From the NCBI GenBank assembly GCA_025345505.1, contig JANVCC010000070.1, positions 11,910,157-11,974,156 on the forward strand: DNA of 64,000 nt, in the 5' to 3' direction. How positions within the stretch are numbered: position 1 is the first letter of the stretch; each line of letters begins with the position of its first letter. Shown here piece by piece: positions 1 to 13,746 of this stretch. Below the pieces are notes generated by a model. The model was not told the origin of the DNA. It made no database searches and saw only the letters and a list, made by a program, of their open reading frames with translations. The translations under genes and the position numbers were made by a program. The DNA comes from Todiramphus chloris collaris. Taxonomy: Eukaryota > Chordata > Aves > Coraciiformes > Alcedinidae.

Positions 1-171
1 TTCTAGACATATTCTCTATACAACACATTCTTTGAATCCTGTGTCTGATCATAGAAAATAAACAGAAAGTAAACCAGATCTGCTGAAATTCAGTATACTT
101 ATCTAGTGTTCTAATACTTTTCATAGTGACAGGGAAATTTTTATAACATTCAAGACAAAACTTCAGTCAAA

Positions 172-226
172 GAATCATAAAACCACTTGGGTTGGCAGGG
201 ACCTCAAGCAGTCATCTAGTCCAACC
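172..226 (-). repeat. CR1 LINE 3'-end fragment
   Basis: A short stretch reads like the reverse complement of an avian CR1 3' tail: it starts with an AGAATCATA-type tail and continues with GGTTGGCAGGGACCTC and CTAGTCCAACCTCCTGCAG. Only the last 55 or so bases of the element are recognisable, and the rest of the first 500 bases shows nothing I can name. An ordinary 5'-truncated CR1 insertion is the simplest explanation. Confidence 0.7.
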
Positions 227-610
227 TCCTGCAGAAATAGCAACCCCAAAATATTTAACATGTTTTAGAACATATAATAAAATTACATATATTAGTTTCA
301 CTTAGCAAATAACCTGCTTGCAAATTTTATTCTTAAAATGGCTGCTAAAATTTCATTTCACTTAATGACACAAATTTTTGAAAGAAGTAGAGGAACTAGT
401 GGTCTCAGTAGTCAATGAAACAATTATACTTTCAGAATGGTTGGCCATGTGAATAGAAATGTGTAGGGTTAACGCACAAGAACCATCCAAGTACGCTGTA
501 TGCTGATGTTCAATAAGATAATAGTGAAACAACAAGGGAAAATAATATATCTGAAGTCCAAAGTCTCATATTAGATGAGGTTAACCTTCTTACAAGGACA
601 GTAGGTTTTA

Positions 611-1257
611 GTGCAAAGGCAACAACAGCATCACATGGACAATTACGAAAACATCCAGAGCACTGCCTCTGTAAGAAACATAGTGAACAGAAGTTCCATG
701 GTTGCTGTATTTGGCACAGAACAATACAAAGATGAGAAAAAGAAGGACCAGCCTTCATTTAACATTGAGTCTGACAATGGGACTCATTTCAAAAACAATC
801 TCATAGACAATTGGGCCAAAGAGCATGGTATCGAGTGGTGTATCACATCCCCTATCATGCACCAGCCTCTGGGAAAATTGAACGATACAATGGATTGTTA
901 AAAACTACTTTAAAAGCAATGGGGGGTGGAACCTTTAAAAACTGGGACAAGCATTTAGCACAAGCCACTTGGTTAGTCAACACCAGAGGATCCATCAGTC
1001 GAGCTGGCCCTGCTCAGTCAAACCCATTACACACAGCAGAAGGGGATAAAGTCCCTGTGGTGGATGAAAGGAATCTGTTGGGGAAAACTTTGTGGGTATT
1101 TCCTGCCTTGGGCAAAGGCAAACCCATTCGTGGGACTGCTTTCGCTCAAGGACCTGGAAGTACTTGGTGGGTGATGATGGAAGATGGTGAAGTACAGTGT
1201 GTACCTCAAGGAAATTTAACTCTGTGTGAGAATACTCAATTCAAAGCTGTATATTAA
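611..1257 (+). pseudogene. Endogenous retrovirus pol remnant (3' part of integrase), frameshifted
   Basis: Two overlapping reading frames cover the second half of a retroviral integrase core and its C-terminal region. The first, in the frame of position 611, contains a DNG catalytic motif near 770. The second, in the frame of position 811, contains the GKIERYNG motif with the third catalytic acid. The frame changes by one base between about 835 and 860, so no continuous integrase is encoded. The first catalytic Asp and the N-terminal zinc-binding part are not visible, so the upstream part is deleted or unrecognisably diverged. The second frame runs to a TAA at 1255. No env-like frame lies between this stop and the 3' LTR, which suits an env-less, ERVL-like (class III) element. 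The 5-bp target duplications of related LTRs in this window agree. This is an old, broken copy with no coding capacity. Confidence 0.85.
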
Positions 1258-1498
1258 TTGCATAATACTAACAGTATTCAATAAGTGTCTTTCAGGTGAT
1301 GACAGGAGTTAGACTCATCAAGTGGCATCCAGTAACCTCCTGAGATGAATCTACAACCTGTGGACACGAACTGTGGTGAATCCCATCTTTCCTACCCTGA
1401 CAGACAGTTACAATGGATGGAAATCTACAATCATGAACTCAATGAACTTTTCTGTAGAAAGAAATGATAACCTAGTGATGGGTATGACACAAATGGTA

Positions 1499-1514
1499 TG
1501 GAATAAGGGGGGAA
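1499..1514 (+). promoter_or_regulatory. Polypurine tract of the ERV
   Basis: A purine run with six consecutive Gs directly abuts the TG that opens the 3' LTR. This is the expected place for the plus-strand primer of retroviral reverse transcription, and it fixes the left LTR boundary. Confidence 0.75.
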
Positions 1515-2313
1515 TGTTCTGGTTTGAGTGAGAACAGAACTAATTCTGTTCAGTAATTTTACTTTTCAGCTCGGTTCTTCTAACTAACTGCACTGTCTGC
1601 AGGCAGCAGCCTGTTCTCACAGACAGCGTCTGCTTCTAGCAGTGATAACACCTCATGGTTAGAGTTACTACCAAGGATTGGGGTGCAGACCAAGGCCACT
1701 GCTGGGTCTTGTGCACCACACTGGGGGTGCAGAAAGTGAAAGGCTGCACCTGCAGGGAGGAGCAGACAGGACAGGGGACCCCAAACTGACCAGCGAGGGA
1801 TTCCATCCCATAGACATCATATTCGGTTTAGAGCTGAGGGATCTGAGGGGTCTCTGGGCTCCTCTCTCCCCTCTTGGGCTGCTTTGCCAGCTTTGCTTGG
1901 CTTGGCTTGGGTCCTCTTTTGGTTCCTTCCTTGGAGCACCCAAGGAAGACTCTGTCCATTCTGCCTTTGATCTCAGTCTGCGTGTTCCTGAATCCGGTAC
2001 CAGAATCCAGCTCCTGAACACAGCTTCTGTCTTCTGCAGGGCCCAGGCTGGGACTGCCCCGGTGCCTGCTCCACAGCATCAGTGGAGATGGTGATGGTGA
2101 TGGTGATGGAATAACCATCAGGGGGGTTGGGTTTGATACTGCTTTTGTATATATTCCATTTTTATTATTATTAATTTTATCTTCATTAAAGCTGTTCTAG
2201 TTTCCTTTTCTAAACACTAAGTCTCTCTCCCTTATTCCCTTTCTCCTTCCCTTTGGGGCGGGAAGAGACTCTGTTATAGGTCTAAGGGGCCGCCCTGACC
2301 CTAAACTGTGACA
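1515..2313 (+). mobile_element. 3' LTR of the ERVL-like element (about 799 bp)
   Basis: The element starts TGTTCTGGTTTGAG directly after the polypurine tract and ends CCCTAAACTGTGACA, so it has TG...CA termini. An ATTAAA poly(A) signal lies at 2185-2190. A short (GGTGAT)n run lies near 2087-2110. Three other copies of this family occur in the window in reverse orientation (8395, 18226, 27067). Open frames inside it on both strands (roughly 1668-2118) are not genes, because the same frames are broken in the sister copies. The partner 5' LTR is not in the window. Confidence 0.9.
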
Positions 2314-2761
2314 GGGAGTCACAGGCTACAACTCTTGTACCACCAGATTTTCCTACACATATATTTCCTTTCCATCTTTCCACTCCTCAGCTCCATCCTG
2401 GCCCCATGTTAACCTGCACGTCTCAGGTTTTTTCACACATCTCTAATACTTCTGCAGGCCCTCCATTTCTTATTGGCATCTTACAGCCTCCCCCCAGACT
2501 CTTCACATTTTCTTGTTTCTAAAACACTGTTTTAGAAACACCAAAATGTCTTGATTTAGAATTGTTTTCTTGTCATTTCAGAAAGCTGCTGAAGCTGCTA
2601 TTGAGATCATCTGCGTGGCTTTAATCTTCAACTAAAGAATCACAAGGGTATAGTTAAGATGTAAAAGCAGGCATTTTTTTAAGAAACTGAAACCAGGAAG
2701 TGTGAAATTGGAAAAAACTGCAAAGAAACAAACAGAATGTGAACTCTTCATATAAAGAAAA

Positions 2762-2800
<39 letters not shown>

Positions 2801-4952
2801 ATCTATCCTGACAGTTAAAGAAGTTCTTCAGAGCTGAGTCTCTCATGGTCTCACACAGTTCTGCTCTGTCAGCGTGCACTGGGGTGGGCAATGGCTGGGG
2901 ACATGGTAAGGGACAGAGAGGGATTTTCAGGATTTCTTCTTAACTCCTCTGAAGAGTTAAGAGCATGAACATGCCTGTGTAGCATTATGCACTTGTCTCC
3001 CTTCAGTTAACACTCTTGCTTTCTATCTCTTGGCAAGCTGAGATCAACTCACTGGCCCCTTTCCTCCATCTCAGTATGTTTACATCGTTTCAGGTTCTCA
3101 AGGCCATTGGCACAGAAAAGGACTGGACAACTTTTATTTTTTAACTGAGAGGAGACTTGCAGTCTGCTCTGTTGAGCTGGGACTTAGAGAATTCTCTCTG
3201 ACCCTTTGCCAGTACACCACAGTTGAGATTTTTTGTTGCCTCTGTGAGAGGAGTTGGATAACTAGGTAGTACAGAGTGGGATTTCATGGTGGTCAGGAGA
3301 GTGAAACGTGGTTAATTTAAACTGCAACAGAAACTGGGGGAAACAGGACAAGCAAGTCCTACTTTTGACATTTTCAGACACATCAGGCTTTTATCAGAAG
3401 TTTGGGAAAGGTGCTGCTCATTTAATGATAGAAGAAATAGTATGATTTATCTATTAAAACTAACTAATTCCTCTTAGTCCTGTTTAGCACCATGGGGCTC
3501 TGTTACATCCCAGTGGAACGTCCAGTAGTGAAGGTGGTTATGGAGTAAATAGGTGTGGTTTCTTGAAAAAACCTTGCTCAGTTTCTGTACAGCTCGCATT
3601 AAATCTTGAACATTAATCCCATTCTTGTACTTCTGGTTTACATTCTAGAATGGCTCAACTGGGATGACTGCTAGTTTCACTTCTGTAAGTATACTACAGA
3701 GGGCTAAGGTAGGGTATTTAGTGCAGATACAGATATGCTGTGTCTGTAGGTGGCAGAGCTGGTCTAATGGCTCTGGGGTAATCATAAATTCTGTGGCATT
3801 CCTGGAACTATTTCTGTTTCTTAACAAATAAGATTCTTAGATCACAACTGTTAGTTGCAGTAGGTTTCAGACATGCCATAGTGAAAAAGGAAAGGTACTG
3901 GCAGGTTGCACCAGTGAAACTACATCTATGGTACATAAATATGCTTATTTGCATAGCAACATACCTGCATTTTACATTTTTAACAAAACTTATATGAATT
4001 CCTTGTACAGGTTGTTTTCTCAGCAGTTCAATAGCCCAAAAAGAGAAAGACTTCACAAAACAGCTGCCACTGAAATTACAATTTTTTTCCTTCTCCTTTG
4101 TTATTAAGAATTCTTTTTGAAAAACTGTGACAGAAGCACTGCATCCCTAACTGCCTCACATAAACTCTTCTTCATGACTATCACTGATGTGCACAGTAAA
4201 ATTAAAAGGTATGACCAATTAAAGTCAGAATAGTCAGACAGAAATATAGCCAAATAAGCTTTGAGTCTAGTTCTAGCAGTATTTGATGAAAAAAAAAAAG
4301 GTTCAACAATAATGAAAAGAATAATAACCTTTTCAGTAGCAATATGCCATTTGTTTTTCTACTGCTGCTTTGATAGGAGAGTTAGTGCTTTTTTACCCAC
4401 TCTTTCTGAAGACAACATGAATTTAAATGCTTTGTCACTGACAAAAAATAAAAACAAAACATTTTCAAAAGTTTGCTGCTCCTGTTTTCCACAACAGTCT
4501 TTCAGGAGGCAGGAAACAAAAAAAATATTCTCATCCACCCAGTGCAGCTTACAATCAAACACAAATTAAATTTTGAGTAAAAAACAAAAAAAAAAAAAAA
4601 AAAAACCAACAATATCAGAGATTTCTTTCAGACAAGAAACACACTCTGTAAAAACAGTTATGCTACATGGTGTCTTTGAATTGTCTCATTCCATCCATGC
4701 TTCAGGTCAGAGGTATACAGGCAGTTTTCTGCTGGTATTTCTTCACTGTGCTCAAGCAGGCAGCAGAGGGCACAGCTTCCTGCTGAAAGCCTTCCAAGGA
4801 GAAGATTGTGTGATTATGCCTCATTCTGTTTAAAATGTTTGCTGTCTATCAGGATCAATGTTCTAATTAAAACACTGAAGTTTCCACAGTTGGCAATACC
4901 TCTGAAAGAAGGTGTTTCTCTTTTGCTATTTATCCAATGTATTTATTCTGTA
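2314..4952. other. Intergenic, no gene recognised
   Basis: AT-rich sequence with scattered short open frames lacking family resemblance or splice support. It contains a 27-base T run at 2771-2797 and a 20-base A run at 4586-4605. I see no RNA gene or coding exon here. Confidence 0.6.
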
Positions 4953-6595
4953 TAGAATCATAGAATGGTAGGGGTTGGAAGGGAGCTCTGGAGATCATCA
5001 AGTCCAACTCCACTGCCAAAGCAGGAACACCCAGGGCAGGCCACACAGGAACAGATCCAGGCAGGTTTTAAAACTCTCCAGAGAAGGAGACTCCACAGCA
5101 TCTCTGGGCAGCCTGTTCCCGTGCTCTGTCCCTCTCACAGTGAAGAAGTTTTTTCTCCTGTTGAGATGGAACTTCCTGTGTTCCACTTTGCTACCATTAC
5201 CTCTCATCCTATCACAGGGCACAACTGAAAAGAGACTGGCCCTTCTACTTGACACCCACCCTTCAGATACTTGTAAACATTCATAAGATCCCCTCTCAGT
5301 CTTTTCTTTTCCAGCCCTAGGGCTGTCAACCTTTCCTGATGAGGGAGACGTTCCAGTCCCTTCATCATCTTTGTAGCTCTCTGTTGGACTCTCTCCAGTA
5401 TTTCCCTGTCCCTCTTGACCTGGGGAGACCAGAATTGAACACAATACTCCAGATGTGGTCTCACTAGTGCAGAGCAGAGGGGGAGGAGAACCTCTCTCAA
5501 CCTGCTGGCCTCACCCTTCTTTATGCACCCCAGGATACCATTGGCTTTCCTGGCCACAAGGGCACATTGCTGTTCCATGGATAACTTATTGTCCAACAGG
5601 ACACCAAGGTCCCTCTCCATGGGGCTGCTTTCTGGTGTGTCTACCCACTTCATGAGGTTTGCTTTTGCCCAGCTCTCCAGCCTGTCCAGATCTCACTGGA
5701 TGGCAGCACAGCCTTCTGGTGTATCAGCCACTCCTCCCAGTTTAGTATCATCAGCAAACTTACTGAGGGTACACTCTATCCCTTCATCCAGGTCATTGAT
5801 GATGATGTTGAATAAGACTGGACCCAGAACTGACCCCCGGGGAACACCACTGCTCATAGGTCACCAGCTGGACTTTGCACCACTGATCACGACCATCTGA
5901 GCTCTATTGTTCAGCCAGTTCTCAGCACATCTCCCTGTCTGTTCTTCTGACCCACACTTCCTGAGCTTTCCCATGAGGATGTTATGGGAGACAGTATCAA
6001 AAGCCTTACTGAAGTCAAGGTAGACAACATCTCCTGCTCTCCCTGAATCTACTCATTCAGTCACACCATCATAGAAGGCTATCAGATTAGTCAGACATGA
6101 CTTCTCTTTAGTAAATCCATGCTGGCTACTGTTGATAACCTTCTTTTCCTCCATGTGTTGAGATAGGATCTCCAGAATGAGATGCTCCATTACCTTTCCA
6201 GGGATGGAGGTGAGGATGACTGGTCTGTAATTACCAGGGTCTTCCTTCTTGCCCTTTTGAAGACTGGATTGACATTGTCTTTTCTTCAGTCCTCAGACTC
6301 CTCACCTGTTCTCCATGATCTTTCAAAATGATGGAGAGTGGTAAAGCAACATCAGCCAGCTCCCTCAGCACTGATGTGTGCAGCCCATCAGGGCCCATGG
6401 ATTTGTGTGTGTTCAGTTTATGTGAGTGATTTCTAATCCAATCCTCATTGACCAGTGGAGAGACTTCCTCCTTCCAGGGTCTCACTCTTACTTCCCGGGT
6501 CAGGGATTCCTGAGGGCTAGTCTTAGCAACGAAGACTGAAGCAAAGAAGGTATTGTGTAACTCTGCCTTTTCCACATTCTCTGTCACCAGGTCTA
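4953..6595 (-). mobile_element. CR1 LINE, 5'-truncated (about 1.6 kb)
   Basis: Read on the minus strand, this encodes CR1 ORF2 fragments. A KSMGPDGLH-type reverse-transcriptase start lies near 6400, and a [10 protein letters not shown] catalytic box lies near 5730-5765. The C-terminal region follows, with a long frame at 5204-5653 containing [20 protein letters not shown]. The 3' tail ends at TAGAATCATAGAATGG. Stops and frameshifts separate the pieces, so the copy is dead although the FADD box survives. The 5' boundary near 6595 is approximate, and the usual CR1 endonuclease region is missing by 5' truncation. Confidence 0.92.
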
Positions 6596-6599
6596 AAAC

Positions 6600-8390
6600 C
6601 AGGTCTATAAAACCAGGCCTCTAAAATAATGAGATTTAGTTACACCTAATGCAACTTCAAGAATAAGCTGTTGTCACAGGCCTACTGTTTTGTACAGAAT
6701 TCCAAATACTAAGTATAGTCAGTTACCTTGGACAAACATCTGCTCCATACATACAGCTCAGATTTGTTCACAAGCAATAGCAGTAACACCTGTCAAAGCT
6801 ACATTCAAATTGATCAACAGCTCCAACTAAAAGGTCAAAATCCTGAAAATGTGTCATGCAGTTAACAATTTTCAGCAGTCTATGTCACCGAAGTGTGATT
6901 TTCAACTTTTGGCCCCAGACTCTGGAGTCTGTGGATTCTTACTTCTGTGTCTTTGCTGGTAAATGTTTAAACATCCGTAAATCAAAGGGATGAAAACCCC
7001 TAATCTAGGGTAAATAAAAGACATTGCCATAGAAAGATATTGTCTATCTTTCTCTTTCGTAAGTTGTATCTATAAACCAGATTAAGTCTGTTGCAGCCAT
7101 TCATGCTTCTTTCATATTAAGCTACAGAATTAAAAGTCAAAAATTCCCATAGAACTACCCCGTCATTTCTTATACAGATTGATTAATGTTTTATCAGTAT
7201 AACTGAAAATTATAAAATTTGAATTTATTACCATGACCTGTCTACTTACAAATCTGTCCTGGAATCTAAATGTACTAGTTGCAATTCAATGTATTCCCTG
7301 AGCGTGATGTGCATAATGACATTTATAGGGTTCTGTTGGTGTTTCCTAGAAAATATAGGGTAGATAAGCTCACAGAACATCTGGTAACAAGAAAAGATTA
7401 CATATACATCATTATTCAGATACAGCTTTTTTTTTTCCTTGCTTCAGACTGTGGCTGTTCTCATAACTGGGACAGGGAGTCCTAGGACAGACAGTTTTAT
7501 ATTTTATATCTGCAAACAGAGAGATGTATTATCTTTCAACACTTAAAATAAGTGTGCCATTAGTATTAAAAGCCTAAAACTGTAGCCCATAGCAGACAGA
7601 ACTCCCTGGTTAAGCTGATACTTTTCCCCTTAAAAAGAGGGGAACCAACTCACAAAAACCAACCATGCACAGACAAATTGAGCTGTATCTCTCCTGTTAG
7701 CAAAGCCTGTTGCAGGAAGCAGGTGTGAAGTAATATGAGACAATAGCTCTTTCACAACCATTGGGTTTCACAACCATTATCCCCTACCTTTATGCCACAT
7801 GTCTCCTTTTATTTTTAAGGTGATCTTTGTATCTTGCACCCTATGCTACTTTGCAATAGGATGACTAGAGCTCCCTCAGGTCAAGCAATGCCTGATGACT
7901 TGGAAGTGCCCTCCTCCCAGTTCACACCAAAATTTTCATAACTTTGCAACTTTGCTCCCACTAGTTTTCTTACAATAGCTATAAGGGAAGATTATCTAAT
8001 ACACCTTATTTAACTTTGACCAGATTGTTACCAATGACAACATCATGATTCTCTCTAAACATTAACTAAAAAGGATAACTATGAGAGCTAGTGAAATATT
8101 TTTTAAACTTTTTGTAGGATTTTTCACACTATCAAGATATGTAGTATTTGTCATTTTAAATATTTCCTTCGAATATCCTTGTAATTTAATATTTTTCAGA
8201 AAAAAAATCTGTGTTTCTTTTTCTGGGCAATGTCTTATTTTAGACTATTTTGCATTCATTTCTATACTATGCTAATTCTTTATTTCATTTTCACAAAGAA
8301 GGTGAATAGGTGTCCTACTACACATAAACTTAGACACATCTATAGCGGTTTTCAGGTTCAGAACTTTAGACATTAAAACATTGTTGTCAA
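6600..8390. other. Intergenic, no gene recognised
   Basis: AT-rich single-copy-looking sequence. Short open frames exist, but none has a recognisable domain or convincing exon borders. Confidence 0.55.
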
Positions 8391-8394
8391 GGTT

Positions 8395-9177
8395 TAGGGT
8401 CAGGGCAGCCCACTAGACCCATGACAGATGCTCTCTGTTAATCCTCCCCCTCCAAAGGGGAAGAGAAAGGGGATAAGAGAGAGAGACTTATCAATTACAG
8501 AAGATAGCTAGAACAGCTTTAATGAAAATGAAAATAAAAATAATAAATATATATATAAAATATACATATAATATATATTGTATATACAAACTTATACAAA
8601 ACCAGTATTGACCCAATGCTCCCGATGTCAATTATGTTACCCTCACCACTGATGCTGTGGAGCAGGAGCAGGCACTGGGAAAGTCCCAGACTGGGCCCAG
8701 TGGCAGATGGGAAATGTGTTCAGGAGCTGGATTCTGGTTCTAGATTCAGGAACACACAGATCAGGATTGAAGGCAGAATGGACAGAGGCCTCCTCAGATG
8801 CTGGCCACTGAAGAAACTAGGAAGAAGGAAAAGCTAAGCAAAGCGGGGCAAGACCCTCAAGATCCCTCAGCTTTATAACAAATATGACATATATAAGATG
8901 GAATCCCTCTCTGGTTTAGTTTAGGGTCACCTGTCCACTCCTCCCTGAAGGTGCAGCCTTTCACTTTCTGCTCCCCTCAATGTGGTACACAAGCAATGGC
9001 CTTGGTCTACACATCAATCCTTGGTAGTAACTCTAAACAGGAAGAGTTCTCACTGCTAGAAGCAGCCACTGCCTGTGAAAACATGCTGCTAATCTCAGAC
9101 AGTGCAGTTAGTTAGAACTGAGATGAAAAGTAAACTCACTGAACAGAATTAGTTCTGTTCTCTCTCAAACCAGGACA
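8395..9177 (-). mobile_element. Solo LTR, ERVL-like family (same as 1515-2313), with 5-bp target duplication
   Basis: On the minus strand it begins TGTCCTGGTTTGAG and ends CCCTAAACCTTGACA. It is flanked by ATTGT at 8390-8394 and ATTGT at 9178-9182, a perfect 5-bp target-site duplication. No internal retroviral sequence is present, so recombination between two LTRs presumably removed it. An AT-rich TATATA stretch lies at about 8545-8590. The copy differs visibly from the 1515 and 18226 copies, including length changes. Confidence 0.92.
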
Positions 9178-12100
9178 ATTGTCCATTTAGAAAGCCAGTG
9201 ACCCACTTCTATTTATACTATGAAGGTTTTGCCAAGGATACCACCTATTTTTAATCCCAGTTTCCTGGAAAGGTGCTAACACTTTTCCTGCAGAGTGTGG
9301 ATAGCCTAAACAGTGGAGGCAGTAATCAATGAATGACAGAATACAGGCTTGTGTTTTAAGAAGCTTATTACCACTGTGATCCTCAGCTCCATGCCCTGTG
9401 CTGCTGGGTCTTTTTTGTGGTTGCTGTCTCAGCAATTTAGTCCCGTAGTTCTGATGCTGTAGTGTAATGTGATAGTGTCCGAGTTGCAAGTGCTCTGAAG
9501 GAGTGCACAACAGACACAAAAATAATTAGAAAATACTTTAAATTACATTATTTTAACTAACATTTATAGATAATTTACTTCAATCTCTACCACAATTTGT
9601 ATAAATGTTGGGTTTTTTTGAAATAAAATTCAGTGCTCTTTGACTTCAGAAGTCTTTCCTCCTACCATGAAGGTAAGAAAATCCTTGAAATGCTTTTTTT
9701 TTTGTCAGGTAGAAGATGGAACTGAAAAATATCACCCTAATGGCAAGTGATGTGCAACAAGGACTAAAATATCAGCCACCTTTCCTAAGCTGTATCACCT
9801 TAGTTCCTGGGACTGTTTAAAGTTAAATCTAATTTCTTTGCCATCTGGAGAAAGGCTGATCATACAGCCCCATTGTAACTCCAGGAATTAAAAAAAGAGG
9901 TAAGTCTATTCAAAGAAATAGTGGATGCTTTAGCTTTGAATCCTGATTCATGAGCTCAAGAGTTCCTTCATAACAATAGCCTTTTTTTCTACATTCATAC
10001 AGAAAAAAAAAAAAAAATTAATTGCTTTTGACAGGTTTTAATTAGAAGTTTTAAGAACCAGCAGTTTAGACTTTAATTAAATAATTAAACATTTTCACAG
10101 CAGTGCTAGTGTCAGTTAAAAGCTGAAGTGCACTTAGGGAGGTACAAAGGGATGTAACAGGAGGAATCATAAGCCAGTTGAGTTGAGTTTCAAGAAGCAA
10201 ACCAGTTGTTGTGTCAGTCACACACAGTCTGCTGCGTTTAAGTCAGAGGTCTAGAATTACTTTCGAGCCTGGCTGATGAGACAGCAAAAAGGTCACAATT
10301 CTGATATCTTGTCTCGTCTTCCAAGAGCTCATTTTACTGAATCTCTGCCATGCTCACCTCAAACGGAAAAAATATTTTTCATAGTCAGAAAATTGTCATT
10401 GATTATCTGATCAAGCAAATAATACTATGGTAGTTTTTCCACATTATATTCCCATTGCATCTGTCTAGCAAGACAAGATTTATATTTCTGTTGTCTATTA
10501 TTCTTAATAATTCTTTACTTTGTTAGAAAAATGCAATATTCTCTTACCCTACTCTTCTGTATTCTTTGCCATGGAATTTCTTCATATTATATTGTCCCCA
10601 TATCATGCCAGAATGCACCATCTGTGTCACTCAAACCATAAAGATAATTTCAGATCTCTCTGGGTTAGTCCTATCTAATTAGTCACTTGGTTTTTCAGTG
10701 GTCCAGCTGATAGCTCTTGACAACTGACAGGAAGTTTGAATATTATCTCCGTAAGTAACTCACAGTGACCAACTCTGTCTATAGATGACTAATAGCAAGC
10801 AAGGAACTGAGAGATCTGCTGGGAGCATGAACAACTGCAGCCAATTTGGTGGTGTGTCTCTCATAGGACTGAAAGAATTTGTCCTACATTATTCCAAAGG
10901 AATGATGATAATTGACATCAGATGGCCAAGAGACAGGATTTCTGTTTTGCAAGAAACCCTTTTTGTTTCAAAGCAGTTCTTTAAAGAGTTTATAAATTTT
11001 ACTGATGGATGCTAAATCCCCTCACAAAAGAGTTGTGATACTCAAAGTGAAAAACTCTTTAGCCACGAAGACCTTTGCCCCAGTGTACCAGGCTTATCTG
11101 TCCCTCTGGGACTCCTAACAGTCCTAGGGGGAGGAAGCTGGGAGGCTTACATGTCACTAATAACCTTTTAACCTGGACTCAAACCCCCAGTCTTCTCCTG
11201 CAGCAGAAGAGAGGCTGCAAGTCCTGAGAGCATGGGATGAAGGTGGCCTTCTGGGAGCTTCTGGCCTGCCTGCTGTGTGCCTGGGTTCTCCAGAGCAGTG
11301 AATTGAATCTGTTTAGTGTCTGGTGACAGGTTTGGTTTCTGAATCCTCAGAACAGTTGCAGACACCAACCTGAGTCTGCTTCAGCTCTAAACATGGCAGT
11401 AATTTATCACAGGCAATCCACACTGTAGCAGCAAGACAGCAGCAGGCCTCCCAGTTCTCCTTGCCCCAACAAGGTTCTTCAGATTGATGTAGCCCTGGTT
11501 ACTGAGGTCTTCAGACTCCCTTCTGGAGAGCTACAAGTTAATAACCATCCAGGTCCAGAATATGTAATATTTCCAGCCTATCTATTAGTTTTCTGTCTTC
11601 ATTTATCACACAGTTTACGTAGCAAGGTTGCCCAAGGATCAGAAAATGTGCAGCCTTCACTTCAAGCAGAACTTTCATGATGTAAAGAAACACTGCTATC
11701 ATTTTAGTAATCTGCCTAGGAAATAGGTCAGGGACTAAGCAGGTGAAGCTGTACCTTTCAGCAGAAGTTTGTGGTGGTAATTTTCCCTTGAACATTTTCC
11801 ATTCTGATAAAACGTAATTTCTGAACAACAAAAAAATTAGCAGAGAATTGCAACCCACCTATAACCAAGATGCACCTGAAAGCTCTCATATACCAAGGAA
11901 TCAATTCCACAAGTTTTACAGGTTGCAACTTTACTTGCACAATGGTATCTGAAATTCCTGACGTCAGCTGCAGACATCTGCAAAGGCAGATATCAGTAGT
12001 TTCCTATTACTGAGAATAGTCTGTAAGAAAAACAGGAAAACGTCAACAGGTTCCATTTCTGCAACGCAGGATGACAAGGCAATGCTTACATAGTCTATGA

Positions 12101-13704
12101 TAAACCTTATTTTATGCACAAATAATTAGTCCATACACTCAGCTCAAATGGTTACAAATATAGATAATATCACAAATATTTAACTATGCTGCAGGACTTG
12201 TCAAGCATGAAGTCCTAAAAATACGGTTGTGCTTTTAAGCACATACTAGACAAAGTTTAAGCCAGACAAAATCCCATATGTGTTAGTAGAACTTAGCTTT
12301 AAAACAGAGTCAGGGCATGGTATATTATTACTGAAGAAGGAGAAGATTGTGTGTAAATATTCTTGAAATTCAAGATAGAACTGACTTCCAGAGAAACCTT
12401 TGCAAGTTGGACTTCAGCCATGCACTTCATCAGGTATCAGTCCTGAAGAAGATTGCTTTGAAGATTCCCAGCAGCACAAAAATGTCTTGAGATAATTCCT
12501 GAGAATTCTGAAGCTGTTAGGACTTATTTGGCTTTGGAACTCCTCTTCCATTAATGACAGCATTGCTAGTCATATTATTTTAGTATTTAATAATATGCTG
12601 AATATTTTGTTGCACACTGACATTGTTATTTGTTTTCCACCACTAAAAGCTACAGAGATTGATGATTTTTTAGTGATTGTCAAAATTAATGGTCTAAAAT
12701 CTGCACATAGATATCTTAAATCATTGACATGGATTTCAGAAAGGCAGAGCATCCATTTCTTTCTGTGTGGCCTGCACTTTCATACCACAGTTATCCTTTG
12801 GATTGTGAAGATTTAGTGTGAAGGTGTTTGAACAACATTTGAACAGTTAGAATGACGTATATTTTCATTTGCCATCCAACTCATATTTGTCTTAATGTAT
12901 GTACTGAATCAAAAAGTAAACAGATTGCAAACCATACTTTTTCCTTATTACATCCTTTTCTCTTGTCAGTTCCTTATGCCATTCTGAAATCATATGAAAT
13001 CAACAAAGGTTGGTTAGAAAATAATAGTCTTTACTGTTAAGTAGACATAAAACCCCAGGCATAACTTAGAAATTCAGGAGAAAATCAAGCAGAGTTCTCG
13101 TCTTAACAGCTTTCATCAGCACCAGTAGTTTCTTTTTAAAGAAGACAATAGCTTGCAAGGAGAAAAAAATGACAAGTTAAACTAGAGTTATTAAAGCAAC
13201 AATGGTAAAAGCTATCTTTAATAGAAAAACAGATTGATTTATAATATGTTAAATATTTCTTTCTTTTCTTTATAAAAATTCTTCAGAATGACATGGATCA
13301 TTAACATATCAAGTGTCTGTATTAAGTATACAATTGGTTCCAAGGGAAAATGTCATTAATTCAGTATTGGTACAGATTTAGAAGTAGAAAACTTCATTTT
13401 TTTTTTAATTTTGCCTAGGACCTGACCACTGGCACAAGTTATACCCTACTGGCAACAGAGACTGATAATCTCCTATGGATATTAAAACCAAGGAAGTAAA
13501 AAGAGATGGATCTCTGGGGCTTCTCCAGATCACTTGGAGACCTTCCACAAACAAATAGTTCATCAATGTTGGATAGTCATTCCATGTGAATTTTGAGGAT
13601 AAGGAAAATCAAAAAGAGGATCTGGAGAAGGGCATGTGAGACATTTTCTTTTTTTTTTTTTTCCATTGTTTTTTTCTCCAGTTTATATAGAAACAAGACT
13701 AGTT

Positions 13705-13746
13705 GCAATTTTGTTATACTAGTTGGCAATTTTGTTATACTAGTTG
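13705..13746. repeat. Tandem duplication of a 21-bp unit
   Basis: The unit GCAATTTTGTTATACTAGTTG occurs twice, back to back and without mismatch. The sequence just before it (ACTAGTT) repeats the end of the unit, so the duplication was probably made by slippage. Confidence 0.95.

Noticed and set aside
1668-2118. Open frames of 96-138 codons on both strands
   Set aside because: They lie wholly inside an LTR, and the equivalent frames are broken in the sister LTRs.
4998-5900. Overlapping frames on both strands around 5.0-5.9 kb
   Set aside because: The plus-strand frames and the 4998-5444 minus-strand frame are shadows of a CR1; only the ORF2 frame is meaningful, and it is broken.
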